From positions 1,550,001 through 1,614,000 of the forward strand of contig NZ_LT906447.1 in assembly GCF_900186985.1 (NCBI RefSeq): a DNA stretch of 64,000 nucleotides. The letters are read 5' to 3'. The position numbers were made by a program, and so were the translations under genes. The notes below the pieces were generated by a model that worked only from the letters and a program-made list of their open reading frames with translations, searched no databases and was not told where the DNA came from. This DNA comes from Staphylococcus piscifermentans (GTDB taxonomy: Bacteria > Bacillota > Bacilli > Staphylococcales > Staphylococcaceae). Numbering within the stretch: the first letter of the stretch is position 1; each line of letters opens with the position of its first letter. Of this stretch, positions 1 through 10,208 are shown piece by piece.

Positions 1-1
1 A

Positions 2-592
2 GAAGAAATGAAAAAATTTAAAGAAAATATTTTAAACGATGATGCATTTGCTGAAAAATATGGCGATTTAGGAAATGTTTACGGCAAACAATGGCGTGAT
101 TGGGTAGGAGCAGATGGACAACATTATGACCAACTAGCTACAGTCATCGAACAGATTAAGAAATATCCGACTTCTCGCCGGCATATTGTATCTGCTTGGA
201 ATCCATCTGAAATTGATAATATGGCCTTGCCACCGTGCCATACGATGTTCCAATTTTATGTTCAAGACGGCAAATTAAGCTGTCAGCTTTATCAAAGAAG
301 TGCAGACATATTTCTAGGAGTCCCATTCAACATTGCAAGTTACAGCTTGCTTACTCATCTTGTTGCAAAGGAATGCGGCTTGGAGGTAGGAGAATTTGTG
401 CATACTTTCGGCGATGCACACATCTATTCTAATCATATCGATGCAATTCAAACACAACTTGCAAGAGATAGCTTCAATCCGCCGACACTTAAAATAAACA
501 CGGATAAATCTATATTCGATATACAATATGAAGATTTAGAAATTGTTGATTATCAATCACATCCAGGTATTAAAGCTCCAATTGCAGTTTAA
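2..592 (+). CDS. thyA: thymidylate synthase, 5'-truncated by window edge
   Basis: Thymidylate synthase methylates dUMP to dTMP using methylene-tetrahydrofolate in the cytosol. The reading frame is open from base 2, so the N-terminal third (about 120 residues of a roughly 318-residue enzyme) lies outside the window. The catalytic cysteine is visible in [11 protein letters not shown], and the dUMP/folate-binding segments [13 protein letters not shown] and [12 protein letters not shown] are intact. The protein ends in IKAPIAV, the usual C-terminus of the family. It lies 43 bp upstream of folA, the enzyme that recycles the dihydrofolate made in this reaction, so the two probably share a transcript. 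Confidence 0.97.
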   Translation, partial: EEMKKFKENILNDDAFAEKYGDLGNVYGKQWRDWVGADGQHYDQLATVIEQIKKYPTSRRHIVSAWNPSEIDNMALPPCHTMFQFYVQDGKLSCQLYQRSADIFLGVPFNIASYSLLTHLVAKECGLEVGEFVHTFGDAHIYSNHIDAIQTQLARDSFNPPTLKINTDKSIFDIQYEDLEIVDYQSHPGIKAPIAV

Positions 593-617
593 ATCATTCA
601 ATTCAACTTATAGATAA

Positions 618-1118
<501 letters not shown>

Positions 1119-1129
1119 GAGGGTTTCAA

Positions 1130-1966
1130 ATGCACAAGAAAATTGTTACAGATTCCACATCAGACTTACCGCAAGAGTTTTTGAAGGAACACAACATTCA
1201 TGTAGTTCCACTCAATTTAACGATCGATGGTGAATCTTATATTGATCAAATCGAAGTTTCATCTGAAGAAGTGATTCATCTTATCGAGGATGACGCAGAT
1301 ATTAAAACAAGTCAGCCTCCTATTGGTAAATTTATTGAAATGTATGATGAATTAGGAAAGGATGGCTCTGAAATTATAAGTATCCATATGACTTCCGGTT
1401 TGAGTGGGACTTATCAAACTGCATATCAAGCAAGCCAAATGACAAATTCCAAGGTAACCGTTATTGATTCTAAATCTATATCTTATGGACTAGGGTTCCA
1501 ACTTGAACATATCGTTGAATGGGTTAATGAAGGCTTATCTACTGAAGAAATAGTAGAAAAAGTTCAACATCTGCAAAGCAATATTAAGGTGTATGTGGTA
1601 ATCGGTCAATTGACACAATTAATTAAAGGCGGCCGTATCGGCAAAGCAAAAGGTATGATTGGTAATATCATGCGCTTAAAACCAACAGGTACTTTGGAAG
1701 ATGGTCGTATTAATTTAATGTCTAACCCCCGCACACAAAAAGCAAGTCTGCAATTTATTAAGAAAGATTTAGTTAACTTCTTAGAAAATCATTCGGTTAA
1801 AAAAATCGGTATCGCTCACGCTAATGCTTTGGACTTTGTCGAAAAAGCAAAACAACAATTTGTAAATGATGAATATTCTACGGATTACGAATTAAGTTTT
1901 ACAACTCCTGTAATTTCAACACATACAGGCCAAGGAGCTATTGGGCTCACTTTCTTACGTTCATAA
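1130..1966 (+). CDS. fakB2: DegV-family fatty-acid-binding protein (FakB2-like)
   Basis: DegV proteins bind a fatty acid and present its carboxylate to the kinase FakA, making acyl-phosphate for phospholipid synthesis. The 278-residue protein begins with TDSTSDLP and contains the [11 protein letters not shown] segment, [10 protein letters not shown] and a C-terminal [10 protein letters not shown], the residues that surround the acyl head group in this family. Its place directly after folA matches FakB2 of S. aureus, which prefers unsaturated acids. The FakB2 assignment rests on that synteny, while the DegV fold is clear from sequence. The ribosome-binding site is AGGAGG, with 11 bp to folA. 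Confidence 0.88.
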   Translation: MHKKIVTDSTSDLPQEFLKEHNIHVVPLNLTIDGESYIDQIEVSSEEVIHLIEDDADIKTSQPPIGKFIEMYDELGKDGSEIISIHMTSGLSGTYQTAYQASQMTNSKVTVIDSKSISYGLGFQLEHIVEWVNEGLSTEEIVEKVQHLQSNIKVYVVIGQLTQLIKGGRIGKAKGMIGNIMRLKPTGTLEDGRINLMSNPRTQKASLQFIKKDLVNFLENHSVKKIGIAHANALDFVEKAKQQFVNDEYSTDYELSFTTPVISTHTGQGAIGLTFLRS

Positions 1967-2059
1967 GAGAATACACGCGAACAGAAAGCAAACTAATAGA
2001 AAAATCTAAATAATCGTGGTAACTTAAGGAATAACTAGATACTGAATGGAGGTAATACT

Positions 2060-2587
2060 TTGGCATATGCAACCTTAGCAGGCGGCTGTTTCTGGTGTAT
2101 GGTAAAACCATTCACTTCATATCCTGGTATTGAAAGTGTGGTTTCAGGATATAGTGGTGGCCATGTAGAAAATCCAACTTATGAAGAAGTTTGCTCAAAT
2201 ACGACGGGTCACGTAGAAGCAGTTCAAATCGAATATGATCCAGAAGTCACTTCATTTGAAAATATCTTGGACGTTTATTTTAAAACTTTTGACCCGACAG
2301 ATGATAAAGGTCAATTTTTTGACCGCGGGGAAAGTTATCAGCCCGTTATTTTCTATCACAATGAAGAACAAAAGAAAGCAGCTTTAGCTAAAATTCAAGA
2401 ATTGAATGAGCAAATGATCTTTAATAAACCAGTTATTACTCCAGTAAAACCTTACAAAAATTTCTATCCTGCTGAATCCTATCATCAGGATTACTACAAG
2501 AAAAATCCAATGCATTATGAGCAATACCAAAAAGGCTCTGGACGAAAAGACTTTATAGAAAACCATTGGGGGAATCAAGATGCTTAA
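2060..2587 (+). CDS. msrA: peptide methionine-S-sulfoxide reductase MsrA
   Basis: Repairs the S-epimer of methionine sulfoxide in proteins. The catalytic cysteine is in AGGCFWC near the N-terminus, and the family motifs [16 protein letters not shown] and [10 protein letters not shown] are present. The start is a TTG at 2060, chosen because GGAGG lies 7 bases upstream and translation from it gives the expected N-terminus [13 protein letters not shown]. The gene overlaps msrB by 8 bp, so the two stereospecific repair enzymes should be translationally coupled. Confidence 0.95.
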   Translation: MAYATLAGGCFWCMVKPFTSYPGIESVVSGYSGGHVENPTYEEVCSNTTGHVEAVQIEYDPEVTSFENILDVYFKTFDPTDDKGQFFDRGESYQPVIFYHNEEQKKAALAKIQELNEQMIFNKPVITPVKPYKNFYPAESYHQDYYKKNPMHYEQYQKGSGRKDFIENHWGNQDA

Positions 2588-3020
2588 AAAGAACAAAGAT
2601 GAATTAAATGATCTTGAATATCTTGTAACTCAAGAAAACGGTACTGAACCACCATTTCAAAATGAATACTGGAATCATTTTGAAAAAGGTATTTATGTCG
2701 ACAAACTTTCTGGCAAACCGTTGTTCACTTCCGAAGAAAAATTCGAATCAGATTGCGGGTGGCCAAGCTTTTCCAAAGCGTTGAGTGATGACGAAGTGGT
2801 TGAACTCGTTGATAAATCTTTCGGTATGGTAAGAACTGAAGTACGTTCTGAAGACAGCAACAGTCATTTAGGCCACGTATTTAATGACGGCCCTGCAGAA
2901 AGCGGCGGTTTGAGATATTGTATTAATTCTGCGGCGGTTCAATTTATTCCTTATGATAAATTAGAAGAACTTGGGTACGGCGACTTAATCCCGCACTTCA
3001 AGGATCAAGGGGGGAAATAA
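2580..3020 (+). CDS. msrB: peptide methionine-R-sulfoxide reductase MsrB
   Basis: Reduces the R-epimer of methionine sulfoxide, complementing MsrA. The 146-residue protein carries the SelR-family signature [30 protein letters not shown] and the catalytic cysteine in [11 protein letters not shown]. The two CxxC zinc pairs of many MsrB proteins are absent (SGKPLF replaces the first), as in the staphylococcal and bacillar zinc-free subtype. It starts inside msrA and ends 2 bp before crr. Confidence 0.96.
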   Translation: MLKKNKDELNDLEYLVTQENGTEPPFQNEYWNHFEKGIYVDKLSGKPLFTSEEKFESDCGWPSFSKALSDDEVVELVDKSFGMVRTEVRSEDSNSHLGHVFNDGPAESGGLRYCINSAAVQFIPYDKLEELGYGDLIPHFKDQGGK

Positions 3021-3022
3021 TT

Positions 3023-3523
3023 ATGTTCAAAAAATTATTCGGCAAAGAAGATAAAGTAGATAAAAATATTGAAATATATGCACCGATTACAGGTGAATTT
3101 GTAGATATTGAAGATATTCCAGACCCGGTATTCGCTCAAAAAATGATGGGTGAAGGCTTCGGTATCAAACCTACAGAAGGTGTAGTTGTTTCACCGATTG
3201 ACGGTAAAGTAGATAATGTCTTTCCAACAAGCCATGCATTAGGTTTGAAAGCTGATAACGGTCTAGAATTGCTCGTTCATATCGGTTTAGATACTGTGCA
3301 ATTGAATGGTGAAGGCTTTAAAGTGTTAGTTGAAAGTGGCGACTCTGTAAGCGTAGGCGATCCATTAGTTGAGTTTGATTTAGACTATATCGATCAAAAT
3401 GCTAAATCAACAATTTCACCAATTATTATTACTAACACTGACCAAACTGACAACATTGACATTCACAAAACAGAGCAATTAAAAAGAAATGAAACTAAAG
3501 TCATTGATGTGACGATGTCATAA
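3023..3523 (+). CDS. crr: PTS glucose-type IIA phosphocarrier
   Basis: A single-domain EIIA of the glucose family. It accepts phosphate from HPr-His and passes it to sugar EIIB domains. The 166-residue protein has the phospho-accepting histidine in [11 protein letters not shown] (His86) and the accessory histidine in TSHALGLKA (His71). The central PTS_EIIA_1 fold covers roughly residues 15-145. No EIIBC is encoded nearby, so it must serve EIIBC proteins elsewhere. It sits between msrB and a small YozE-type gene, the same order as in S. aureus. Confidence 0.93.
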   Translation: MFKKLFGKEDKVDKNIEIYAPITGEFVDIEDIPDPVFAQKMMGEGFGIKPTEGVVVSPIDGKVDNVFPTSHALGLKADNGLELLVHIGLDTVQLNGEGFKVLVESGDSVSVGDPLVEFDLDYIDQNAKSTISPIIITNTDQTDNIDIHKTEQLKRNETKVIDVTMS

Positions 3524-3744
3524 TGAAAGATTATTCATTTTACCAATTTGCGCTCACTGTACGAGGACGTCCTGATGAAAAAGGAAAATTAGCAGAACAA
3601 ATATTTGATGATTTATCATTTCCGAAACATGAATCAGATTTTCATGTGCTCTCAGACTATATTGAAACTGAAGCTTCAATCAGCGAACCTATGTCAGTGT
3701 TTGATGATTTATATGATGAATACAGAGAATGGTTAAAATTTTAA
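3523..3744 (+). CDS. YozE-like small protein (UPF0346)
   Basis: A 73-residue acidic protein with the YozE/UPF0346 pattern: [17 protein letters not shown] at the N-terminus, [16 protein letters not shown] in the middle and [12 protein letters not shown] at the end. The family adopts a small SAM-like helical fold and its function is not established. The start codon overlaps the crr stop as TAATG, indicating translational coupling. It is the last gene before a strong terminator. Confidence 0.85.
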   Translation: MKDYSFYQFALTVRGRPDEKGKLAEQIFDDLSFPKHESDFHVLSDYIETEASISEPMSVFDDLYDEYREWLKF

Positions 3745-3753
3745 TTAGTTATG

Positions 3754-3792
3754 AGGGCTGGGACATTAACTTGTCCTAGTCCTTATTTTTTT
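3754..3792 (+). terminator. Rho-independent terminator of the thyA-yozE cluster
   Basis: The arms AGGGCTGGGACA and TGTCCTAGTCCT pair through G-C and G-U pairs around a six-base loop, followed by a run of T. It belongs to the GGGACA/TGTCC hairpin family repeated through this window. Confidence 0.85.
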
Positions 3793-3909
3793 CGTTGTAA
3801 AGGTAATAATTCTTGATGATTACCATGTATTTGGTAAAATTAATTATCGTTTCATTTACGCTCAATGAAGCGACGTACTATCTATTTTGATCAGAAAGGA
3901 GCCTTAATA

Positions 3910-5373
3910 TTGGATCAAAATCAGAATAAAGAACCAACACAAAAACAAGATGACATACATAAATCTCCGAAAACATTTAATATTAAACGTTGGAAATTTA
4001 TAACGTTATTAATAGCTGTTATTTTAGTAACTATCCTATTAACCGTGTTATCAACTATAGCAATTACGCACAAAATGAGTGGCTTAGATAATGACCAAAG
4101 GAAGTCTTTTAAAAAAGTACAAGCAGCTTATGCTACTTTGGCAAATGATTATTACAAACAACAAAATCCCGACAAATTATCTGAAGCAGCCATCAATGGT
4201 ATGGTGAAAGAATTAAAGGATCCTTATTCTCAATACATGACAAAAGATGAAACAAAATCCTTTAACGAAGATGTTTCTGGCGATTTTGTAGGAATCGGGG
4301 CAGAAATGCAACAGCGCAATCATCAAATCAGTGTGACAAGTCCTATGAAAGGTTCTCCAGCTGAAAAAGCCGGTCTCAAACCTAAAGATGTAGTGAAAGA
4401 AGTAGATGGTAAATCAGTAAAAGGCAAATCGTTGACAGATGTAGTCAAAATGGTTCGCGGAAAAGAAGGTACAACCGTCACTTTAACGATTGAACGCGCA
4501 CATCAAACACATACATTGAAAATTAAACGAGATAAAATTCATGTTAAAAGTGTTGAATATAAAAAAGAAGGCAATGTCGGAGTATTTACTATTAACAAAT
4601 TCCAAGAAAATACGGCTGCAGAATTAAAAACAAGTATTAAAAAGGCACATGATGAAGGTGTTAATAAAATTGTACTTGATTTAAGAAATAACCCTGGCGG
4701 CCTTTTAAATGAAGCCGTAAAAATGGCTAACATCTTTATCGATAAAGATAAATCTGTCGTTAAATTACAAAAGGGCAAAGATACTGAAGTAATTCGTGCA
4801 CCTAGTGATTCGTTAAAAGAAGCTAAAAACATGCAAGTATCTATTTTAGTAAACGAAGGTTCTGCCAGTGCATCCGAAGTCTTCACAGGTGCTATGAAAG
4901 ATTATGGTAAAGCCAAAGTATATGGTGAGAAAACATTTGGTAAAGGCATTGTTCAAACAACCAAAGAATATAAAGATGGTTCATTGCTTAAATATACTGA
5001 AATGAAATGGCTCACTCCAAAAGGCCATTATATTCATGGCAAAGGCATTCAACCTGATGTGAAAATAGATGCACCTCGATATCAATCATTAAGTATGATT
5101 CCTGAGGATAAGGTCTTCAAAGATGGTGATCATAGCAAAGATATTAAATCTATAAAAATTGGTTTAAAAGCATTAGGTTATAATATCAATAATGAAGATG
5201 AAACATTTGATAGCGCATTACAAGCCGCTGTTGAATCATTCCAAAAAGATAATCAACTTGACGTTAATGGTAAATTTGATAAAGAAACTAATCGTAAGTT
5301 CACGGAAAAATTAATTGATAAATCTAGTAAAGATGATGAAGTTCTTAAATCTTTATTGAAAAAATTAAAATAA
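3910..5373 (+). CDS. ctpA: S41-family C-terminal processing protease CtpA
   Basis: A membrane-anchored serine protease with a Ser/Lys dyad that cleaves envelope proteins near their C-termini. From the N-terminus it has a short cytosolic tail, one membrane segment (about residues 28-52), a PDZ domain (about 105-190), the S41 catalytic domain with NEGSASASE (serine) and KTFGKGIVQ (lysine), and a C-terminal peptidoglycan-binding domain (about 415-487). The start is taken as TTG at 3910, which has AGAAAGGAG 8 bases upstream and gives MDQNQ. An in-frame ATG at 3865 lacks a ribosome-binding site. It heads a cluster with the GNAT, murG and PAP2 genes. Confidence 0.93.
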   Translation: MDQNQNKEPTQKQDDIHKSPKTFNIKRWKFITLLIAVILVTILLTVLSTIAITHKMSGLDNDQRKSFKKVQAAYATLANDYYKQQNPDKLSEAAINGMVKELKDPYSQYMTKDETKSFNEDVSGDFVGIGAEMQQRNHQISVTSPMKGSPAEKAGLKPKDVVKEVDGKSVKGKSLTDVVKMVRGKEGTTVTLTIERAHQTHTLKIKRDKIHVKSVEYKKEGNVGVFTINKFQENTAAELKTSIKKAHDEGVNKIVLDLRNNPGGLLNEAVKMANIFIDKDKSVVKLQKGKDTEVIRAPSDSLKEAKNMQVSILVNEGSASASEVFTGAMKDYGKAKVYGEKTFGKGIVQTTKEYKDGSLLKYTEMKWLTPKGHYIHGKGIQPDVKIDAPRYQSLSMIPEDKVFKDGDHSKDIKSIKIGLKALGYNINNEDETFDSALQAAVESFQKDNQLDVNGKFDKETNRKFTEKLIDKSSKDDEVLKSLLKKLK

Positions 5374-5385
5374 AGGGGTTAACAT

Positions 5386-5895
5386 ATGATACGAGTAGCG
5401 ACACATAAAGATTTAGATGCAATTTCATCTTTAACTGAAGATGCCAAAAAAATTATGCAGAAAGACAACAATCCGCAATGGGATGAAGATTATCCATTAA
5501 TAGAGCATTTTGAAGAAGATATTAATCACGAATCATTATTTGTACTTGAAGAAAACGCACAAATTTATGGTTATATAGTTATCGACCAAAATCAGTCAAA
5601 GTGGTATGATGAACTAGAATGGCCAGTTGACAGAAAAGGCGGCTATGTTATTCATAGATTAGCTGGTTCTCCAGAATATAAAGGAGCAGCCACTGCTCTA
5701 TTTGATTTCGCTGTCAAACGCGCTTTAGAGCATGATGTTCATGTATTGCTCACAGATACCTACGCAGTGAATCATCGAGCACAAAATCTATTTGAAAAAT
5801 TCGGCTTTACAAAAGTAGGCGAAGCTGATTTAGACTATCATCCTTTCGATAAGGAAGAAGCTTTTTATGCATATTATAGAATTTTAGAAGAATAG
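5386..5895 (+). CDS. GNAT-family N-acetyltransferase
   Basis: A 169-residue cytosolic acetyltransferase of unknown substrate. The GNAT core shows as an IYGYIVIDQ strand, an IHRLAGSPEYKGAATALFDFA region corresponding to the acetyl-CoA pyrophosphate loop, and the late motif NHRAQNLFEKFGFTKVGE. It lies 12 bp after ctpA and 11 bp before murG with its own ribosome-binding site, so it is probably co-transcribed with both. Nothing in the sequence identifies the acceptor. Confidence 0.85.
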   Translation: MIRVATHKDLDAISSLTEDAKKIMQKDNNPQWDEDYPLIEHFEEDINHESLFVLEENAQIYGYIVIDQNQSKWYDELEWPVDRKGGYVIHRLAGSPEYKGAATALFDFAVKRALEHDVHVLLTDTYAVNHRAQNLFEKFGFTKVGEADLDYHPFDKEEAFYAYYRILEE

Positions 5896-5906
5896 AGGTA
5901 TAAAAA

Positions 5907-6995
5907 ATGACGAAGATTGCATTTACTGGCGGTGGAACAGTTGGGCATGTTTCAGTCAATTTAAGTTTAATTCCGATTGCTCAAGAAAGAGGATTTGAGG
6001 CTTTCTACATCGGTTCTAAAAATGGAATCGAAAAAGAAATGATCGAATCGCAACTACCAGGAATCAACTACTTTCCTATTTCAAGCGGGAAATTACGCAG
6101 ATATCTTTCTGTTGAAAATATCAAAGACATCTTCAAAGTGTTAAAAGGTATCTTTGATGCAAGAAAAATATTAAAACGACAACAACCAGATCTTCTTTTC
6201 TCAAAAGGCGGATTTGTATCTGTACCTGTAGTGATTGCAGCGCGTTCATTAAATATACCAGTTGTTATTCATGAATCAGATATTACACCTGGCTTGGCTA
6301 ATAAAATTTCATTGAAATTCGCTAAAAAGATTTATACAACATTTGAAGATACATTGAAATATTTACCTAAAGACAAGGCAGACTTTGTCGGTGCTACTGT
6401 ACGCGACGACTTAAAGCAAGGTAATCGCGACAAAGGTTTTCAATTAACTGGGTTTAAAGACGGCAAAAAAGTGTTATTAGTAATGGGTGGCAGCTTAGGA
6501 AGTAAGAAAATCAACGAATTGATTCGTACTAACCTGGATTCATTGTTAGAAGAATATCAAATTATCCATTTAACAGGGAAAGGATTACAAGATGATTCAA
6601 TTAATCGCGAAGGCTATAAACAATTCGAATTTGTGACTGACGAACTGACTGATTTATTAGCAATTACTGATACAGTTGTGAGCAGAGCTGGTGCAAATGC
6701 GATTTATGAATTCTTGACTTTAAATATTCCGATGTTATTAATTCCTCTTGGTTTAGACCAATCTCGCGGGGATCAAATAGATAATGCAAAGAATTTCCAA
6801 AACAAAGGTTATGCGCAAACACTTCCTGAAGATCAAGCAGACCCTAAACGATTCAAAGAAGCATTACAAACTATTGAAAGTAATAGAAATGAAATCATAA
6901 AGCAGATGGCAAGTTATCATCAATTATTTACTAAAGAAGACTTGTTAGATAAAATTCTGAAAGATACTAATCAAAAGGAAACGAGGGACAGCTAA
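5907..6995 (+). CDS. murG: UDP-GlcNAc--undecaprenyl-PP-MurNAc-pentapeptide GlcNAc transferase
   Basis: Makes lipid II by adding GlcNAc to lipid I at the inner face of the membrane. The 362-residue GT28 enzyme begins with the glycine-rich loop GGGTVGHV and has GGSLGSKKIN at the start of the second Rossmann domain. SRAGANAIYEFLTLNIPMLLIPLG is the UDP-GlcNAc-binding region (shown here only as a landmark). As in S. aureus it is outside the dcw cluster. Its product is the substrate later modified by FemA and FemB, which are also encoded in this window. Confidence 0.96.
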   Translation: MTKIAFTGGGTVGHVSVNLSLIPIAQERGFEAFYIGSKNGIEKEMIESQLPGINYFPISSGKLRRYLSVENIKDIFKVLKGIFDARKILKRQQPDLLFSKGGFVSVPVVIAARSLNIPVVIHESDITPGLANKISLKFAKKIYTTFEDTLKYLPKDKADFVGATVRDDLKQGNRDKGFQLTGFKDGKKVLLVMGGSLGSKKINELIRTNLDSLLEEYQIIHLTGKGLQDDSINREGYKQFEFVTDELTDLLAITDTVVSRAGANAIYEFLTLNIPMLLIPLGLDQSRGDQIDNAKNFQNKGYAQTLPEDQADPKRFKEALQTIESNRNEIIKQMASYHQLFTKEDLLDKILKDTNQKETRDS

Positions 6996-7619
6996 TTGAG
7001 CCGAATTAAAAGAATTTCATTAATTTTGGTATTTACACTTATCTTCAGTGTTATAGCTGCTTTCCATCAAAGCAGATTAGGCAACTGGATTGATACCGAA
7101 GTCTATGATTTAATCTACGCATCACACAGTGTTATTACAACAAGCATATTTATGGGCGCTACATGGGTAGGAGAAGTATTCTCAATGATTTGCCTCTCTC
7201 TATGTGTGGTCAGTTATTTGTTATTACGTAAAATGAAGATTGATGCGTTATTCTTTGCAATTGTGATGGCGGTATCAAGTATTTCTAATCCAATTATGAA
7301 AAATACATTTGACCGTGAACGTCCGTCAAAGTTACGTTTAGTAGAAATCGGCGGCTATAGCTTCCCAAGCGGTCATGCAATGGGCTCTACTTCATTTTTC
7401 GGAAGTATTATTTACATTGCTTCTCGCTATCTGCACGGTACACCGAGAGTGATGATGACTTCGTTCTGTATTTTCATGATTGCGATGATTTGTATGTCTC
7501 GTATTTATCTAGGCGTACATTATCCGACTGATATTATCGGCGGTATTACAGCTGGAATTATTTGTATTCTAACAGTATCTGTATTTTTCAAAGGAAAATT
7601 AAAGCCCGTTCGTTTTTAA
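6996..7619 (+). CDS. PAP2-family membrane phosphatase
   Basis: A 207-residue integral membrane phosphatase with about six hydrophobic segments. All three PAP2 motifs are present: KNTFDRERP (KX6RP), PSGH and SRIYLGVHYPTD (SRX5H). Such enzymes dephosphorylate phosphatidylglycerophosphate, phosphatidate or undecaprenyl pyrophosphate, and sequence alone does not decide which. Being directly behind murG makes a role in lipid-carrier recycling attractive but unproved. The start is TTG at 6996, immediately after the murG stop, with GAGGGA 7 bases upstream. Confidence 0.88.
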   Translation: MSRIKRISLILVFTLIFSVIAAFHQSRLGNWIDTEVYDLIYASHSVITTSIFMGATWVGEVFSMICLSLCVVSYLLLRKMKIDALFFAIVMAVSSISNPIMKNTFDRERPSKLRLVEIGGYSFPSGHAMGSTSFFGSIIYIASRYLHGTPRVMMTSFCIFMIAMICMSRIYLGVHYPTDIIGGITAGIICILTVSVFFKGKLKPVRF

Positions 7620-7638
7620 AAATTGATAAATAATAGAA

Positions 7639-7680
7639 GACAGGATAGATTCTCATTTAAGTTTCTATCCTGTCTTTCTT
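7639..7680 (+). terminator. terminator of the ctpA-murG-PAP2 cluster
   Basis: Perfect 11-bp arms GACAGGATAGA and TCTATCCTGTC with a 14-base loop, followed by TTTCTTT. Confidence 0.85.
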
Positions 7681-7685
7681 TACAT

Positions 7686-7853
7686 AGAAAAACCGATTCT
7701 ACTTTTCTAGCAGAATCGGTAAGTATGTCACGTTATGTATATTCCATAACGTCAGTATTTACGGGCATATATAAAAGGGGATATGAAAATGACCAATACA
7801 ATAAGAACGAAAATGTGGGGGGATGTCTCATTTGGTATTGATAATCATTTTCA
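7686..7853 (-). ncRNA. isrR: Fur-controlled small RNA, IsrR-like
   Basis: On the minus strand a TTGACA-16-TATAAT promoter predicts a start near 7853. A 9-bp terminator hairpin (7692-7720, ACCGATTCT/AGAATCGGT) followed by T residues predicts an end near 7686, giving about 168 nt. The transcript carries unpaired C-rich stretches: six C at 7817-7822, CCCC at 7777-7780 and GCCC near 7763. It also has a CGTTATG/CATAACG hairpin (7731-7751). Two Fur boxes flank the -10. Location between a PAP2 gene and arlR, size and C-rich motifs match IsrR, the iron-sparing sRNA of S. aureus. The name rests on that resemblance. Confidence 0.82.
7839..7853. promoter_or_regulatory. Fur box 1
   Basis: TGATAATCATTTTCA matches the 7-1-7 Fur consensus TGATAATnATTATCA with one mismatch. 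It overlaps the predicted start of the minus-strand sRNA. Confidence 0.8.
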
Positions 7854-7859
7854 ATTACT

Positions 7860-7887
7860 ATTATACATGAGTGAGAATGATTGTCAA
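7860..7887 (-). promoter_or_regulatory. promoter of the IsrR-like sRNA
   Basis: On the minus strand TTGACA (7882-7887) and TATAAT (7860-7865) are separated by 16 bp, essentially a consensus sigma-A promoter. Its -35 overlaps one Fur box and its start site overlaps another. Confidence 0.82.
7872..7886. promoter_or_regulatory. Fur box 2
   Basis: TGAGAATGATTGTCA matches the 7-1-7 Fur consensus with two mismatches and overlaps the -35 of the sRNA promoter. Confidence 0.75.
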
Positions 7888-8022
7888 TTAGAAACGCAAA
7901 TTTTTTCATTTTTTTTGAAAAAGGAATTTTGAAAGTAGGTGCAGACACTATCAGTTCCTACTTTTCATGTTTAAATTACCGGTTATAATTTTTTATGATA
8001 AAATTATTTCGAGGTGCTGACC

Positions 8023-8685
8023 ATGACAAAAATTTTAATAGTGGAAGATGAAAAAAATCTTGCACGTTTTATTGAACTTGAATTGTTACATGAAAATTAT
8101 GAAGTAGATATTGAAAATGATGGAGCAGTTGGTCTTGATACTGCGCTATCTAAAGATTACGATTTATACCTATTAGATTTGATGCTTCCTAATATGGATG
8201 GATTAGAGATTTGTAAAAAAATACGCGAAATAAAATCAACACCGATTATCATTATTACTGCGAAAGGTGATACTTATGATAAAGTGGCTGGTTTAGATTA
8301 TGGAGCAGATGACTATATTGTTAAACCTTTTGACATCGAAGAGCTGCTCGCACGCATTAGAGCTACATTACGCAGACAACCAACTAAGAATACTCTGACT
8401 ATTAAAGGCATCACTATTGATAAAGATGCGTTTCGTGTCACAATAGAAGGTCAAGAGTTGGAGCTTACTAAAACCGAGTATGATTTATTGCAATTACTGA
8501 CTGAGAATTTAAATCATGTACTGCAACGTGAACAAATATTAAATCACGTGTGGGGCTATGATAGTGAAGTAGAAACAAATGTCGTCGATGTTTACATTCG
8601 CTATTTGCGCAACAAATTAAAACCTTTTAATAAAGAGAAAGTAATCGAAACTGTGCGCGGTGTAGGATATGTGATAAGACAATGA
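8023..8685 (+). CDS. arlR: response regulator ArlR
   Basis: An OmpR-family response regulator. ArlR with ArlS controls adhesion, autolysis and virulence-type genes in staphylococci. The receiver domain (about 1-118) has the acidic pocket VEDE, phospho-acceptor Asp52 in LLDLMLP and Lys in VKPFD. The winged-helix DNA-binding domain (about 125-219) ends in [12 protein letters not shown]. The start is the ATG at 8023 behind GAGG, and an in-frame GTG at 8014 would itself lie in the ribosome-binding site. It overlaps arlS by 4 bp. The 220-residue length is normal. Confidence 0.95.
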   Translation: MTKILIVEDEKNLARFIELELLHENYEVDIENDGAVGLDTALSKDYDLYLLDLMLPNMDGLEICKKIREIKSTPIIIITAKGDTYDKVAGLDYGADDYIVKPFDIEELLARIRATLRRQPTKNTLTIKGITIDKDAFRVTIEGQELELTKTEYDLLQLLTENLNHVLQREQILNHVWGYDSEVETNVVDVYIRYLRNKLKPFNKEKVIETVRGVGYVIRQ

Positions 8686-10046
8686 AACAGCGTAAATTAA
8701 AAACACAATGGATGCTTGTAACGACGAGTATTACTTTCCTCATCGTATTTATTTTCAGTTTAGTGATCATTTATTTCTTAAGTATTACTCTACGTGATAA
8801 TGAAATTAATGATGCAGAAAAGAGTGCTGATAATGTAGCAACACTATTAGGAACTAAGTCACTAGAAAATGTGACACCGCTAGATTTGAATGCCTCATTA
8901 GGGAACTTTCAAAAAGTTGTTTTATTCGATGAAGATCGCGACAAAATTACAGAGACTTCTACTATGGGGGACTATCTTAATGATACAAAGCCAATAAGAC
9001 CTTCGAAATATCACAGTGTCTCTGTTGTAAAATTAAAAGATGCTAATTTTTTAATTGTTTCTCATCCTATCAACACTGATAAATTCCAAGGCTATTCCGT
9101 AATTATCCATTCTCTAGCGAGTTATGACAGTGTTATGCATTCGCTAGTCATATTGTCTGTACTGTTCGGAGTAATTGCAATTATCGTGACCTCGACCATC
9201 AGTTATATCTTTTCAGCCCAAATCGCGAAACCTATCGTTATTATGGCTAATAAAATGCGGAAGATCAGAAGAGATGGTTTCCAAGAAAAATTAGAACTGC
9301 CAACGAATTATGAAGAAACCAATGACTTAATTGATACCTTTAATGATATGATGTTGCAAATCGAAGAACTCTTCGACCAGCAGACGCAATTTGTGGAAGA
9401 TGCATCGCACGAGCTTCGCACGCCCTTACAGATTATTCAAGGTCATTTGAATTTAATTAAAAGATGGGGTAAAAAAGATCCTGAAATCTTGGAAGAATCT
9501 TTAAATATTACTATTGAAGAAATGAATAGAATAACTAAATTAGTTGAAGAATTATTGCTATTAACAAAAGAGTCGACCTACAAAGATGCTAAAGATGTCG
9601 AGCCGGTAAAAGTAAATAACGAAATCGAGTCACGCTTAAAATCGCTCAAACAACTACATCCTGATTATAGCTTTACATTCAAACCGTCTAACAAACCGAT
9701 TGTTTTAGAAATCAATCGTTACCAATTAGAACAAGTGCTCTTGATTTTTCTTGATAACGCTATAAAATATGATTCGCGTGAAAAGAAAATCGATATCGCC
9801 ACTACCTTAAAAAACCGTCAAGCTACAATTGAAATTACAGATCATGGGCCTGGAATCCCTAAAGAAGAATTAGATTTTATCTTTGATCGATTTTACAGAG
9901 TAGATAAATCTCGTTCTAGACAACAAGGTGGAAATGGGTTAGGACTGTCTATTGCAAGTAAAATTGTAAGTTTATATAATGGTACTATTCAAGTTAAAAG
10001 TGAGCTGAATTCTTATACAACTTTCAGTATTACTTTCAATATTTAA
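8682..10046 (+). CDS. arlS: sensor histidine kinase ArlS
   Basis: Membrane sensor kinase, partner of ArlR. The order is TM1 (about 11-34), an extracellular sensor loop (35-152), TM2 (about 153-178), HAMP (about 179-231), HisKA with His243 in [11 protein letters not shown], and a HATPase domain. The HATPase domain shows the N box [15 protein letters not shown]1 DHGPGIP, the F box and G2 [10 protein letters not shown]. The 454 residues are full length. It overlaps arlR (ATGA), so the pair is translationally coupled, and a terminator follows after about 80 bp. Confidence 0.95.
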   Translation: MKQRKLKTQWMLVTTSITFLIVFIFSLVIIYFLSITLRDNEINDAEKSADNVATLLGTKSLENVTPLDLNASLGNFQKVVLFDEDRDKITETSTMGDYLNDTKPIRPSKYHSVSVVKLKDANFLIVSHPINTDKFQGYSVIIHSLASYDSVMHSLVILSVLFGVIAIIVTSTISYIFSAQIAKPIVIMANKMRKIRRDGFQEKLELPTNYEETNDLIDTFNDMMLQIEELFDQQTQFVEDASHELRTPLQIIQGHLNLIKRWGKKDPEILEESLNITIEEMNRITKLVEELLLLTKESTYKDAKDVEPVKVNNEIESRLKSLKQLHPDYSFTFKPSNKPIVLEINRYQLEQVLLIFLDNAIKYDSREKKIDIATTLKNRQATIEITDHGPGIPKEELDFIFDRFYRVDKSRSRQQGGNGLGLSIASKIVSLYNGTIQVKSELNSYTTFSITFNI

Positions 10047-10123
10047 AAAAGTAGTATCTTATTACGTTTAAAATAATTATACTCCATTCGTTTATTTTGT
10101 AATGTTAGTTTATATATGTTTAC

Positions 10124-10149
10124 AAAGAGCCGTCATTACGGCTCTTTTT
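10124..10149 (+). terminator. arlRS terminator
   Basis: AAAGAGCCG and CGGCTCTTT arms around TCATTA, followed by a T run. Confidence 0.88.
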
Positions 10150-10208
10150 CTATGTGTCAATTGCCTATTCTCTCTTTAATTTGTGAAGATTTAATGATAT
10201 TATTTATT

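Noticed and set aside
3865-3909. ATG start extending CtpA by 15 residues
   Set aside because: There is no ribosome-binding site, while the TTG at 3910 has AGAAAGGAG and gives the expected N-terminus.
7789-7932. 47-codon plus-strand frame (MTNTIRTKMWGDVSF...) with an AAAAGGGG upstream
   Set aside because: It overlaps the predicted Fur-controlled sRNA and both Fur boxes on the opposite strand. The apparent ribosome-binding site is the complement of one of the sRNA C-rich motifs, so it is most likely fortuitous.
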